Assembly (NCBI RefSeq): GCF_023973145.1
Contig: NZ_CP099546.1
Location: 2,480,001 to 2,544,000, forward strand
Length of the DNA: 64,000 nt
Source: Natronosalvus vescus
GTDB lineage: Archaea; Halobacteriota; Halobacteria; Halobacteriales; Natrialbaceae
Direction of reading: 5' to 3'
Of the stretch, positions 34,649 through 43,883 are shown piece by piece (the stretch's first letter is position 1; each line of letters starts with the position of its first letter). Below the pieces are notes generated by a model, which was not told where the DNA came from, made no database searches, and saw only the letters and a program-made list of their open reading frames with translations. The position numbers were made by a program, and so were the translations under genes.

Positions 34649-36721
34649 ATGGCACGCGACTCTTCGGAACTGGATAGCGACGATTTGGCCGCAGGATGCG
34701 ACGAAAACGGCGATTTTACCGGTAATAACGGATTACTCCACCGACGAAGCTACCTGAAGCTCGCCTCGGCGAGCGCGATCGCGAGCACGGCGATCGCCGC
34801 AGGCGCAGGCAGCGCCGCCGCGTCGGAGTACGACGTCATTTCCGTCGGTGCGGGACAACGACGCGTAATCAACGTCGACTCGAACGAGACGCTCGAGAAC
34901 GTGTTGATCGATTGTACGGCTACTGGTGCGCGCGTGACGATCGCCGCCCACGGCACGAACTGGACGATCCGAAACGTCGGGATCAAAGGACGTGTGACCG
35001 GAACGAACGCGACGTTTGGTGTCTCCGACCGGGGCGGCAACACCTCGCGCATCGAGAACGTCTACATCGGCGACGGCGCGACGAGCGGCCACCGCCACGG
35101 ACTCGGCATCTGGGTCGCCCCCCAGCACAGCGGGCACATCGACATCGACCGGGTCAACATTCAGGAGATGGGTGACAACTCGTTTTACTGCTCCGCGCCG
35201 ATGCACGGCGGTGCCGGTGGGACGGTCGACCTGTCGAACTGTTACTCCCGGGACTCCTGGGTCTCTCACTTCCGCCTCGGCGAGGGCTCGGTGACGAACT
35301 GTACCGCCGTCAACACGGCCGCACACAAAAACGGCCGTGGCGTCTGGGCCTGGGCACCCGGCATGGTCACCGTGGAGGACTGTCAGCTCGCGACGGGCGG
35401 TCGCCACTACGCGGTCGTCGCCGGGGCAAACGGCCGAGGAACCAGCGTCCACATGCGTAACACGCAGTACGACACCGGATTCAACGGCGGTCTCAGGCGG
35501 ACGAGCGGCGCGACGATCGACCTCCAGTCGGGCAACGGCACGAACCCGCGCGATATGGTCCCCGACGGCTGTCCGACCAGCGCGGAGGAAGCCGCGGGCG
35601 GGTCGGCGTCCTCGAGCGCCGACGGTCAGAGCCAGGCGAGCGGTCAGGAGTCCACCTCGAGTCTGCCGAACACCATCGTCTTCGACGGCCGCGAGGCGAC
35701 GGCCGAGACGACCGAGTACGAGTTCACGGCCAGCGGTGCGGTCGAACCCAGCACGGACGACGACGCGACGATCGACGCCGAAGCCCAGGTCGACGGGAGC
35801 CACGCCGAGGGTGTCGTCGCCAACTACCTCGACGCCTTCCGTTTCGAGGGGTCGATCGTGTCCCTCCGCGTCGACGGCGACGCAGCGGTTCGGGTCAATG
35901 GCGTCGAGATCGACCCCAACCGGTTCGACGACCGACTCGAGAACGTCCTGCTCGTCGAGGGCAGTGACGAGTCGGCTTCCCGGTACGAGTTCACCGTCGA
36001 CGGCGAGCTCGTTCCCTCGACCGACGAGGGCGCGACGATCGACGACGGGCTCGAACTCGAGGACGGCCACGTCCAGGGAACCGTCGCCAACTGGCGCGAC
36101 GCCTTCCGGTTCGATGGCGACCTCGAGCAACTGACGATCGACGGGCCGGCCACGGCTATTCTCAACGGCGAGGAGATCGACCCCAGCGACTACGGCGTCG
36201 ACCGTCCGAACGTTCTCGAGATCGAGGGTACCGGCGAGCCTGCGAGCTTCGAAGTGACCGTCGACGGGACGATCGCCTACGACGGCGACGATGTCGAGGA
36301 CGTGACGGTCGTCTCCGGGACGACGGTGCAGAGTTCGATCACCGACTCGACCCAGCGATTCACCTACTCGGGCGCGCTCACCGACGTCACGTTCACCGAC
36401 GGTGACGCAACGGTTCGAGTCAACGATGACGCCGTCGACGTCGCGGACATCGGCGACCACGAACTGCTCCCTCACGCGATCGTTATCGACGGGACGGAGA
36501 CAGACGATCCGGCAACGTACTCCTTCAGAACCACCGGGAACGTCGTGAAATCCGACTATCGGAACGCCTCGATCGACGAGGACGACATCATCGAGGGTCG
36601 GGCCGTCCGCGGTGCCGTCGGCAACTGGCTCGACGCCTACTGGTTCGACGGCGAGGTCGAGGACGTGACCGTCCTCGGTGACGCCGACGTCGACATCGTC
36701 TACAATGCCCGCGATCAGTAG
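34649..36721 (+). CDS. Tat-exported beta-helix protein with four C-terminal beta repeats
   Basis: The product is about 690 aa. It has a twin-arginine signal (RRSYLKLASASAIASTAIAAGAGSAAA, about residues 32-58) and then a beta-helix domain closely matching the paralogue at 33124 (ENVLIDCTATGARVTIAAHGTNW, IENVYIGDGA, VEDCQLATGGRHYAVVAGANG) to about residue 310. After a Ser/Gln/Ala linker come four related units of about 85 residues, each with a strand (NTIVFDG, NVLLVEG, NVLEIEG, HAIVIDG) and a VxGxxVxNxxDAFRFxG core. Start 34649 is preferred to 34628 because it matches the paralogue in TATA spacing. A surface-binding role is likely; the ligand is unknown. Confidence 0.82.
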   Translation: MARDSSELDSDDLAAGCDENGDFTGNNGLLHRRSYLKLASASAIASTAIAAGAGSAAASEYDVISVGAGQRRVINVDSNETLENVLIDCTATGARVTIAAHGTNWTIRNVGIKGRVTGTNATFGVSDRGGNTSRIENVYIGDGATSGHRHGLGIWVAPQHSGHIDIDRVNIQEMGDNSFYCSAPMHGGAGGTVDLSNCYSRDSWVSHFRLGEGSVTNCTAVNTAAHKNGRGVWAWAPGMVTVEDCQLATGGRHYAVVAGANGRGTSVHMRNTQYDTGFNGGLRRTSGATIDLQSGNGTNPRDMVPDGCPTSAEEAAGGSASSSADGQSQASGQESTSSLPNTIVFDGREATAETTEYEFTASGAVEPSTDDDATIDAEAQVDGSHAEGVVANYLDAFRFEGSIVSLRVDGDAAVRVNGVEIDPNRFDDRLENVLLVEGSDESASRYEFTVDGELVPSTDEGATIDDGLELEDGHVQGTVANWRDAFRFDGDLEQLTIDGPATAILNGEEIDPSDYGVDRPNVLEIEGTGEPASFEVTVDGTIAYDGDDVEDVTVVSGTTVQSSITDSTQRFTYSGALTDVTFTDGDATVRVNDDAVDVADIGDHELLPHAIVIDGTETDDPATYSFRTTGNVVKSDYRNASIDEDDIIEGRAVRGAVGNWLDAYWFDGEVEDVTVLGDADVDIVYNARDQ

Positions 36722-36958
36722 ACCATAGACACCGTCCCGACCTGACCACTCTCGCTGTCGCATCAGTATCGAGGTGAGACTCGCGCTTTGAGGACGCGTC
36801 TTCTGGATACCGGGGTGCGATCAGGAGAACGGGTGTCCGACGTGCCGAACGTATCTGCTACGCATTTTATCATTCCTACTTATATAATGGCGATTATACT
36901 TCCGGGAAATTGGTCAATACTAATGACTTTGAGCCCAGTTTTTCGGCACTGAAGGGAA

Positions 36959-37756
36959 ATGAACGAGATCGAAGTAGGCCAGTATTTTGATACAGCGTCA
37001 GAAACATACACGCACGAGAAATCCGTAGAAGAAATCAGTTCCTGGCCCATCGTCGATGAGTTTATCGCCGACCTGAGTAGCGAGGGCGACCGGCTGCTGG
37101 AGATTGGGTGTGGCGACGGACTCTTGCTCGAGTACGCGTTGAACCAAACTGACGTGACGGAGGCGTACGGACTGGATCTCTCGACGACGATGCTCCCCGA
37201 CCCGAACGACGCCGTTCAGGCCCGCTATGTCCAGGGATCAGCAACGGATCTCCCGCTGCCGTTCGAGCCGGAATCGTTCGAGTTTGTCGTCATGAGTGAT
37301 GTTCTTCACCACCTCGTTGGAGCGAACCGGTCGCAGTCGAAACTGAAAGCTCAAGCCGCATTGATCGAGGCGGTGAACCTCCTGAAGGAGGGAGGCCATC
37401 TCATCATCAAAGACATTTATCACCCGAGCCACGTTGGGCCCGACAAACTGGTACCGTACGCCATTTTTTACGGGCTCAAGTACTTCGTCGAGATCGCCTC
37501 TGCAATCGACGAGGAAGCCACACGGGGGCTATTGGTATCGTTTTACACGGCGGACGAACTGGTTGAGATGCTCCAGCAGGCCGGAACGACGGTCGTGAAA
37601 GAAGAAGAGGTCAGTCGAGGCAAGCAGAAAACCGTGGTGAGGCGCGCTCTCATTGGCGAGTCGACCTGTATCCGATTGTACGCCAGAAAGCAATCGAGAC
37701 AATTGGAACGAGCTCGTAGTTCTCATAATACCCACCGAAAGTCAAAACATACCTGA
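36959..37756 (+). CDS. Class I SAM-dependent methyltransferase, atypical base composition
   Basis: The 265-aa protein has a typical fold: motif I LLEIGCGDGLLLEYAL, VTEAYGLDLSTTML, and FEFVVMSDVLHHLVGANRSQSK, then LLKEGGHLIIKDIYHPSH. The C-terminus includes a two-helix segment and ends with a basic tail. GC and codon use are lower than in neighbours, and the flanking DNA is AT-rich, so it may be a recent acquisition. The acceptor is unknown. It is downstream of the beta-helix genes and could modify cell surface glycans, which is only a guess. Confidence 0.8.
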   Translation: MNEIEVGQYFDTASETYTHEKSVEEISSWPIVDEFIADLSSEGDRLLEIGCGDGLLLEYALNQTDVTEAYGLDLSTTMLPDPNDAVQARYVQGSATDLPLPFEPESFEFVVMSDVLHHLVGANRSQSKLKAQAALIEAVNLLKEGGHLIIKDIYHPSHVGPDKLVPYAIFYGLKYFVEIASAIDEEATRGLLVSFYTADELVEMLQQAGTTVVKEEEVSRGKQKTVVRRALIGESTCIRLYARKQSRQLERARSSHNTHRKSKHT

Positions 37757-37873
37757 TCGCAATCAGGGGATACGATCCGTGTATACCTCGTTGCAGTTGC
37801 TGCTCTATTTATTTGGATACTTTGGTGATGAACCGAATTATGTGGGGAAGCGATTCACGTACAAATCGTATGC

Positions 37874-38215
37874 TCAGTACAACACGCCGCCGAGGGGGAT
37901 TTCGCTCCCGACTTCGAAATCGGGCGTCACCAGTACCGGATACCCGTCCTCGCTCGGGACGCCGACGGTGAGTACCTCGGATGTGAATCCGGCGATCCGA
38001 ACCGAGCCGAGGGTCGTCGCACACAGCACCTGTCGCCCGACCAGTTCCTCGGGGTCGTAGTGGTAGTCGTGCTGGCCGGCCGACTGCACCGTGCCGTGTT
38101 CTTCGCCGAGATCGATCCAGAGCTTCGTCATGTACTCCTTTCGCGCCTCGGGGAACGCCTCCGCGCGGACGACCTCACCGACGACGATCTCGACGTCGAA
38201 TGGGCTTTCGGGCAT
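37874..38215 (-). CDS. csaA: CsaA-like tRNA-binding domain protein
   Basis: The 113-aa protein is a single OB-fold of the EMAP/tRNA-binding type: FDVEIVVGEVVRAEAFPEARK, KLWIDLGEEHGTVQSAGQ, LVGRQVLCATTLG and a closing VLVTPDFEVGSEIPLGG. In bacteria CsaA binds tRNA or acts as an export chaperone. The archaeal role is not settled. I chose MPESPFDVE rather than the in-frame start nine codons earlier. It is convergent with the methyltransferase and lies downstream of thiD. Confidence 0.88.
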   Translation of the reverse strand: MPESPFDVEIVVGEVVRAEAFPEARKEYMTKLWIDLGEEHGTVQSAGQHDYHYDPEELVGRQVLCATTLGSVRIAGFTSEVLTVGVPSEDGYPVLVTPDFEVGSEIPLGGVLY

Positions 38216-38288
38216 GCGTCGAGTCAGGGCCGCCGGCGGCATAATCGTGCTGGCAGGGGCGAGTGCTACCGCGGTTGCACGTCACCCT

Positions 38289-39095
38289 TCACTCGAGCAG
38301 GTCGACGAACGGATTCACCGCACCGGGCCCCCGGCCCACGTCGTAGTGGGAGCGGACGGCTCGCCCGACGAACGCGGTCGACGCCTCGACGGCGGACTCG
38401 AGGCCTTCCCCGCGTGCCAGTCTGGCGGCAATCGCCGCCGAGAGAGTACACCCCGAGCCGTGGGTCGCTTCGGTGTCGATCCGTGGGTGGGTGAACGTCG
38501 TGGCGCCATCGGGAGTAACCAGCAGGTCACGAACGGTGTCGCCCGGGACGTGGCCGCCTTTTACCAGCGCCGCGTCGACGCCGAGGTTGAGCAGGGCGTC
38601 CCCGGCGGCACGGGCACTCTCAGCGTCCTCGACCAACACGTCGGTCAGCACCTCGGCTTCGTCGGCGTTGGGGGTGACGAACGTGGCTTCGGTCAGCAGG
38701 TGTTCGTAGGCCGCCTCCGCTTCGGGATCGAGCAACCTGTCGCCCGAGGTGGCGACCATGACGGGATCGACGACGACCGGCACCTCGAGTTCGGCCGCGT
38801 GGTCGGCGACGAGATCCACGATTTCGGCGGTCGCGAGCATCCCCGTCTTGACCGCCCGGACGTCGAAATCGTCGGTGACGGCGCGAATCTGGGCGTCGAT
38901 TTCCTCGAGCGGGAGGACGTGTGCGGACTCGACGCCGCGGGTGTGCTGGGCCGTCACCGCCGTGATGGCCGTCGTCCCGAAGACCCGGTGGGCGGCCATC
39001 GTCTGGATGTCGGCCTGGATGCCCGCGCCGCCACCGGAATCGCTGCCGGCGACGGTGAGCGCGACCGGTCGCGAAATCGGCGTGGCTCGTTCCAT
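38289..39095 (-). CDS. thiD: Hydroxymethylpyrimidine / phosphomethylpyrimidine kinase
   Basis: The enzyme makes HMP diphosphate for thiamine synthesis. The 268-aa ribokinase-like protein has the N-terminal [35 protein letters not shown], and [17 protein letters not shown] near the C-terminus. Many archaeal ThiD are fused to ThiN; here only the kinase part is present. It begins within a TGATG overlap (stop and ATG) with the 11-codon ORF at 39095-39130, which in turn overlaps the AIR-synthase-like gene, so all three may be translated in relay. Confidence 0.95.
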   Translation of the reverse strand: MERATPISRPVALTVAGSDSGGGAGIQADIQTMAAHRVFGTTAITAVTAQHTRGVESAHVLPLEEIDAQIRAVTDDFDVRAVKTGMLATAEIVDLVADHAAELEVPVVVDPVMVATSGDRLLDPEAEAAYEHLLTEATFVTPNADEAEVLTDVLVEDAESARAAGDALLNLGVDAALVKGGHVPGDTVRDLLVTPDGATTFTHPRIDTEATHGSGCTLSAAIAARLARGEGLESAVEASTAFVGRAVRSHYDVGRGPGAVNPFVDLLE

Positions 39096-39130
39096 CAGCG
39101 GTCACCTCCACTCGAGGCGTGTTCGGCCAT
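39095..39130 (-). CDS. 11-aa relay ORF created by a 36-bp tandem duplication
   Basis: The sequence ATG GCC GAA CAC GCC TCG AGT GGA GGT GAC CGC TGA encodes [11 protein letters not shown]. It is a near copy of the last codons of the AIR-synthase-like gene ([11 protein letters not shown] at its C-terminus): 39102-39132 and 39138-39168 differ at two of 31 positions and lie 36 bp apart. Both junctions read TGATG, so a ribosome ending the upstream gene could start here, and one ending here could start thiD. Product function is doubtful; the arrangement may be what matters. Confidence 0.4.
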   Translation of the reverse strand: MAEHASSGGDR

Positions 39131-40170
39131 CACCACTCACCTCCGCTCGAGGCGTGTTCGGCCATCGCCTCGAACGCACCCCAGAACGGGTCGGTTCCCG
39201 GGTGGTCGATCGACTCGCCGTCGACGGTCACGCCGCTCCCGTCGGTGACCTCGCCGACGATCGCTGCGGGAATCCCCTCGTTCTCGAGGGCCGAGAGGAC
39301 GTCGTCGACGCCTTCGGGGGCGACCGTCGCCAACAGGGTGCCCTCGCTGATCGAGATCCAGGGATCGATGCCGACGGCGTCGCAGGTCTCGAGCACGCCG
39401 GACAGGACGGGAATTCGGTCGCGTTCGATCGCCATGCCGACGCCGGCGGCCCGGGCCATCTCGAAGAGGCCGCCGTAGACGCCGCCCTCGGTGGCGTCGT
39501 GCATCGCGGTGACGGCATCCCCGGCGACCGAGGCCGTGAGCATCGCCTCCTGGATAGGACTCATGTCGAAGTAGCGGTCTTTCGCCGCCTCGAGCACGTG
39601 GGGTGCGAGGTCGTCGGCGAGGACATCCCCGTACTGGATGGCCATGAGGCCGGTCGCCTCGACGGCCGGCCCTTTGGTAACGACGACGTGATCGCCTGGC
39701 TGGGCACCGTCTGGACGGATTAGATCCTCCATATCGCCGACGGCGAGTGCGGTAGCGCCGCCGACCATGGGGTAGTTGCACCCGGCGTAGCGAGCAGTGT
39801 GTCCGGTGACGACCGAGACGCCGAGGTCGCGAGCCTCGCGGTCGAACGTCTCCCAGACCGTCGCGAACTCCTCGTCGGTGATCTCGGGCGGGAGGTTGAA
39901 GTCGATGCTCAGGTACGCCGGCTCGAGCCCGGAGACGGCGACGTCGCTGAACAGGATGTGGAAGGCGAACCACGCGGCCCGCTCGAAGCCGAGCGAGGGC
40001 ATGATGAACACCGGATCGGTCGCCATCGCGACGGCTCGTCCGCCGACGTCGATCACGCCGAAGTCGACGCCGTGGGCCGGCGAGAGCCGGACGTCCTCGC
40101 GGTCGGCACCGAGGTTCGGGTAGATGTACTCCTCGAAGAACGCGCGGTCGGCTTTGCCGAGTTCGTCCAT
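39130..40170 (-). CDS. AIR synthase-related protein (PurM/ThiL/HypE superfamily)
   Basis: The 346-aa protein has the two-domain PurM-like layout: an ATP-binding N-terminal half ([23 protein letters not shown], about residues 29-51; [14 protein letters not shown]) and a C-terminal half ([34 protein letters not shown]). A paralogue lies at 40380. Placement next to thiD, through a relay ORF, makes a role in thiamine or another cofactor route plausible, for example a kinase. The reaction is not known. It starts at ATG 40170. Confidence 0.78.
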   Translation of the reverse strand: MDELGKADRAFFEEYIYPNLGADREDVRLSPAHGVDFGVIDVGGRAVAMATDPVFIMPSLGFERAAWFAFHILFSDVAVSGLEPAYLSIDFNLPPEITDEEFATVWETFDREARDLGVSVVTGHTARYAGCNYPMVGGATALAVGDMEDLIRPDGAQPGDHVVVTKGPAVEATGLMAIQYGDVLADDLAPHVLEAAKDRYFDMSPIQEAMLTASVAGDAVTAMHDATEGGVYGGLFEMARAAGVGMAIERDRIPVLSGVLETCDAVGIDPWISISEGTLLATVAPEGVDDVLSALENEGIPAAIVGEVTDGSGVTVDGESIDHPGTDPFWGAFEAMAEHASSGGEW

Positions 40171-40379
40171 ACTGGTGGTATTACTTGGTTGTACAAATGG
40201 CTACTGCCTCGGCTGCTGTATGGTCTCGAGATCCTGTGGGTCAGTGATACTGGACGATTTCTGCCCCTGATCGTCGGATCGAGACCGGCGTGTTGGTTCG
40301 GTTCGTTCCGTCGGCTCTGCTCGAGGTGGCTCGAGACGACTCGAGTTGGTTCCACCTGCGCCCTGCTCCTGTGGAAGCC

Positions 40380-41417
40380 CTACTCGTCGGCCAGTCTGGC
40401 GTACACGTCCCAGGACGGATCGGTTTCGGGGTGGGGGAGGGGCTCGCCGTCGACGACGACTGCGGGGGCGTCCGCGTCGCGCTCGTGAACCGTCCCGATG
40501 GGGGCGACGGTCGTTCTGCGGCCCTCGAGCGCTGCCAGTACGTCGTCGACGCCCTCCGGGTCGACGGCCAGGACGAGCGAGCCACAGCTGGTGGCCGTCC
40601 AGGGGTCGAACGCGAGGGCGTCACACACCGATTCGACTGCGGGTCGCAGGGGAACGGCCGACCGCTCGACGTCGAACTGGGTGTTCGAGCCGGTCGCCAT
40701 CTCGTTGAGCGCACCGGCGAGCCCGCCCTCGGTAACGTCGTGTATCGCCCGCACCGGGCCGGCCGCGGCAGCCGTGAGCGCGTCCCGAACGCAGTAGACG
40801 TCGTCGAGGCAGGACTGGGCGGCCTCGAGCGTCGTCCCCGAGACGCCGACGCGCTCGCCGAAGAGGGTGCTCAACAGGCCGACGGCTTCGACGGCGGGGC
40901 CGGTGGTCACGAGCAGGCGGTCGCCGGGTCGAGCGCCGTCGGGGCGGATTACCTCGGCGTGGTCGCCGACGCCGAGGACGGTAGCCGCTCCGACCCATGG
41001 GTACGCACAGTCGGAATAGCGGGCGGTGTGGCCCGTCGTCACCGCGACGCCGAGATCGGCGCACTCGGCGTGGATGGTCTTCCAGACGGTGGCAAACTCG
41101 GCGTCTGTCATCTCCGGGGGGAGCGTGAAACAGATCGAGAGGTGGCTCGGTGGGATCCCGCTGACGGCGACGTCCGCCAGGATCAGGTCGAGGGCGAACC
41201 GCGCCGCCCGCTCGAAACCGAGGTCGGGAAGAATCGACACGGGGTCGGTCGCCATCGCGACGGCCTGGTCGCCGACGTCGACCACCCCGAAGTCGACGCC
41301 GTGAGTCGGCCCGAGGGCGACGTCCTCGCGATCGGCACCGAGACGGGTCGCCACGTGGCGGTCGAAGAACGACCGGTCGATCTTGCCGAGGGCGGGCTCT
41401 GAATCGGGATCAGTCAC
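40380..41417 (-). CDS. Second AIR synthase-related protein
   Basis: The 345-aa paralogue of the gene at 39130 has closely aligned segments: [65 protein letters not shown] and IHDVTEGGLAGALNEMATG. It has the same length and layout. GTG 41417 was chosen by comparison with the paralogue's start, because 267 further in-frame codons upstream do not look like protein. The two copies lie 209 bp apart in the same direction and probably arose by duplication. Roles may have diverged. Confidence 0.76.
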   Translation of the reverse strand: MTDPDSEPALGKIDRSFFDRHVATRLGADREDVALGPTHGVDFGVVDVGDQAVAMATDPVSILPDLGFERAARFALDLILADVAVSGIPPSHLSICFTLPPEMTDAEFATVWKTIHAECADLGVAVTTGHTARYSDCAYPWVGAATVLGVGDHAEVIRPDGARPGDRLLVTTGPAVEAVGLLSTLFGERVGVSGTTLEAAQSCLDDVYCVRDALTAAAAGPVRAIHDVTEGGLAGALNEMATGSNTQFDVERSAVPLRPAVESVCDALAFDPWTATSCGSLVLAVDPEGVDDVLAALEGRRTTVAPIGTVHERDADAPAVVVDGEPLPHPETDPSWDVYARLADE

Positions 41418-41561
41418 GACCGTCGGTTCTCGAGGCGCGGGCTTAGAATTGCTGATCTGACGGGACACGTGGTCGGTCGCCGGCTGTCGTCCGGTGGCTA
41501 CAGTGGTGACGTCACCTGCCGCGACCCCTCGAGATAAACCCCCGCCGACCGAACGGCCGCT

Positions 41562-42431
41562 ATGCACGGCACTGGCGTCCCACTGGCAACGCCGTTTACC
41601 GAGGCGGGAGCAGTCGACCACGACGCGCTGGCGTCGCTCACTACCTGGCTCGAGGACGGCGGGGTCGACTTCTTCGTCCCCTGTGGCTCGACCGGCGAAG
41701 CACCGCTTTTGACCCTCGAGGAACGGACGCGGGTCGTCGAGACCGTCGCGGCCGCTACTGACAAGCCGGTGCTCGCGGGCACCGGTCACGAGGGGTTCGA
41801 GCCGACGCTCGAGGCGACCGAGCGCGCCGCCGAAAGTGGTGCCGATGCGGCGCTCGTGGTCACCCCTTCGTACTACGGCAGCGACGACGCCGCGCTGGGG
41901 CGATACTACCGGGAACTGGCCGACGCGTCGCCGATCCCGATCTACTGCTACAGCGTCCCGAAGTTCACCGATCACGCGCTCTCGCCGCGAACGGTCGAGT
42001 CGCTGGCGAGCCACGAGAACGTCGCCGGGATCAAGGACTCGAGTGGCAGCCTCGAGTCGATACAGCGACTCGTCCGGTTCACGGACGATGCGGACTTTTC
42101 GGTGCTCGTCGGTAGCGGCAGCGTTTATGCAGCGGCGCTCGACACGGGTGCAGCGGGTGGGGTGCTGGCGCTGGCCAACGCCGTCCCCGAGCGAGCCGCG
42201 ACGGTGTTCGAGCGCCACCGGGGTGGGGATGTCGATGGGGCACGGTCGCTGAACGCCGACCTTGTCGAACTCAATCGCGCGATCACAGCGCGCTACGGCG
42301 TGCCGGGCGTGAAAGCGGTGCTGTCGCTCCGGGGCCAGCCTGTCGGATCGCCGCGACGGCCGCTCGAGCCAGTCGACGACGACGTGGAGGCCGAACTCGA
42401 GACGTTGCTATCGGTTGCGCTCGAGGCCTGA
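41562..42431 (+). CDS. Dihydrodipicolinate synthase family aldolase (DapA-like)
   Basis: The 289-aa class I aldolase has VPCGSTGEAPLLTLEER (about residues 39-55), the tyrosine in PIYCYSVPKFT and the Schiff-base lysine in VAGIKDSSGSL. It differs from the operon dapA at 24491 in substrate-side residues and is not near lysine genes. Relatives include keto-deoxy-gluconate aldolases, N-acetylneuraminate lyase and trans-o-hydroxybenzylidene-type enzymes; the substrate cannot be stated. It is divergent from the AIR-synthase-like paralogue. Confidence 0.85.
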   Translation: MHGTGVPLATPFTEAGAVDHDALASLTTWLEDGGVDFFVPCGSTGEAPLLTLEERTRVVETVAAATDKPVLAGTGHEGFEPTLEATERAAESGADAALVVTPSYYGSDDAALGRYYRELADASPIPIYCYSVPKFTDHALSPRTVESLASHENVAGIKDSSGSLESIQRLVRFTDDADFSVLVGSGSVYAAALDTGAAGGVLALANAVPERAATVFERHRGGDVDGARSLNADLVELNRAITARYGVPGVKAVLSLRGQPVGSPRRPLEPVDDDVEAELETLLSVALEA

Positions 42432-42642
42432 CGCTGTCGACTGCGCTCGAGGGCGACGCTGGCAACAATGCTCGAGGTTCAATGCGGACGGACTCGCATT
42501 TTCTCGCGGTGTTCGGAACGACTGGTGTAACTGGTTTGGTGCAGCTGGTTTGGTGTAACTGCTTTCGGTTGCGTATACGGCATCTCTTACCCGCCCTCGG
42601 TTGCGAAACTGCTACCCCAACTGAGGCCGTTCGTTTGTTCTA

Positions 42643-43755
42643 ATGGCACTCTCGAGCGTCGACCTCCCGGGACGCCCCATCGAGTTCACCGTCTCGGAGG
42701 TAACCGGTGCAATTGGGGATTCGGTTACGGTCGTTCCACTCATCGTGGCCCTCGCCGCGACGACCGACGTCTCGTTGGCCCACATTTTCGTCGGCTTCGG
42801 CGTCTTCCAGATCGTCTGGGGACTGGTGTACGGGATGCCGATGTCGCTTGAGCCGATGAAGGCGCTGGTCGGACTGGCAATCGTCGGGTCGCTGTCGGCC
42901 CCCGAACTGGCCGGAGCCGGGTTGCTCGCCGGGGCCGCGTTGCTGGTCGCCGGCCGGATGGGGCTCGTCGGCCGACTCGAGGCGATCGTCGGCGAACCCG
43001 TAGTACGGGGGATCCAGCTGGCCGTCGCCCTCTTGCTCCTCGAGGCCGCGTTCGACCTCTCGATGGCGTCGATGCCCGTGGCGCTCCTGGGCGTCGCCCT
43101 CGTGATCGCTCTTTCCCTGGTCGGGTTTCGGCGGGCGAGCGCGCTCGTCGTCCTCGGGATCGGCGGTGGCGTCGCCGTCTTCGCCTACGGCGTTCCAACG
43201 CCACGACTCCCTGCGCTGGCGATCTTCCCGAGCGGGGTTCCCACCCTCACGACCGGTGCGCTCGAGGGGATGGTCGCCCAGCTGGGAATGACTCTCGGGA
43301 ACGCCGCCATCGCGACGGCGCTGCTGTCCGCGGATCTGTACGACCGACGAGTGTCGCCGGACGACCTCGCCCAGAGCATGGGAGCGACGTGTCTCGCGGC
43401 GATTCCCGCCGGGGGCCTGCCAATGTGTCACGGCAGCGGTGGCCTCGCCGGAAAGTACGCCTTCGGGGCCCGGACGGCCGGGGCGAACCTTATCCTCGGC
43501 GGGGGCTACCTCGCGCTCGCGCTCGTCGTCACCGGGGGTCTCCTCGCGGCGTTCCCGCTCGCGCTACTCGGCGTCTTGCTCGCCGTAGTCGCGGTCGAAC
43601 TCGGGCGGAGCGCGCTGGCCCCGCTGTCCGGTTCCCGCGAGTGGGCGGTCGTCCTCGGGGTCGCCCTCGTGGGCGCGTTCGTCAACATCGGCATCGCCCT
43701 GGTGGCCGGCCTCCTCGTGTGGCTGGTACTCGAGCAGGCGTCGACAGGGGCGTGA
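42643..43755 (+). CDS. Molybdate/sulfate-type transporter (MOT1-like)
   Basis: The 370-aa protein has about ten to twelve transmembrane segments and the SulP-related motif in its first helices (FTVSEVTGAIGDSVTVVPLIVALA). Other landmarks are GMPMSLEPMKALVGLAI and GGLPMCHGSGGLAGKYAFGARTAGAN, the latter typical of the MOT1 family of molybdate transporters. The anion moved is likely molybdate or sulfate; specificity is inferred. It stands alone. The stop codon overlaps the start of the 30-bp hairpin repeat at 43752. Confidence 0.85.
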   Translation: MALSSVDLPGRPIEFTVSEVTGAIGDSVTVVPLIVALAATTDVSLAHIFVGFGVFQIVWGLVYGMPMSLEPMKALVGLAIVGSLSAPELAGAGLLAGAALLVAGRMGLVGRLEAIVGEPVVRGIQLAVALLLLEAAFDLSMASMPVALLGVALVIALSLVGFRRASALVVLGIGGGVAVFAYGVPTPRLPALAIFPSGVPTLTTGALEGMVAQLGMTLGNAAIATALLSADLYDRRVSPDDLAQSMGATCLAAIPAGGLPMCHGSGGLAGKYAFGARTAGANLILGGGYLALALVVTGGLLAAFPLALLGVLLAVVAVELGRSALAPLSGSREWAVVLGVALVGAFVNIGIALVAGLLVWLVLEQASTGA

Positions 43756-43799
43756 AACCGCTACCAGTAATCCGGTTTCACCCATCAGTTCGGACTTGG
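43752..43799. repeat. Hairpin repeat GTGAAACCG-12 nt-CGGTTTCAC, copy 2
   Basis: The same 9-bp arms (43752-43760, 43773-43781), the same 12-nt gap and a tail similar to the copy at 15755. It begins inside the last codon and stop of the transporter gene, so it sits at its 3' end. The first copy also sits at gene ends. See the repeat finding. Confidence 0.6.
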
Positions 43800-43883
43800 A
43801 TAGCACGAGCGCTCGAGTGGTGGGAAGCATTGGTACTCGAGCGACGGGAAGGGCTTTTTCCTCGCGCACGCGAGTAACGAGAT

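Noticed and set aside
34733-36763. 676-codon frame on the - strand
   Set aside because: It mirrors the long beta-helix gene; the Arg/Val/Asp-rich translation shows no domain.
41418-42218. Extended N-terminus of the second AIR-synthase-like gene (267 codons)
   Set aside because: It lies antisense to the DapA-like gene and has no family match; the GTG start aligns with the paralogue.
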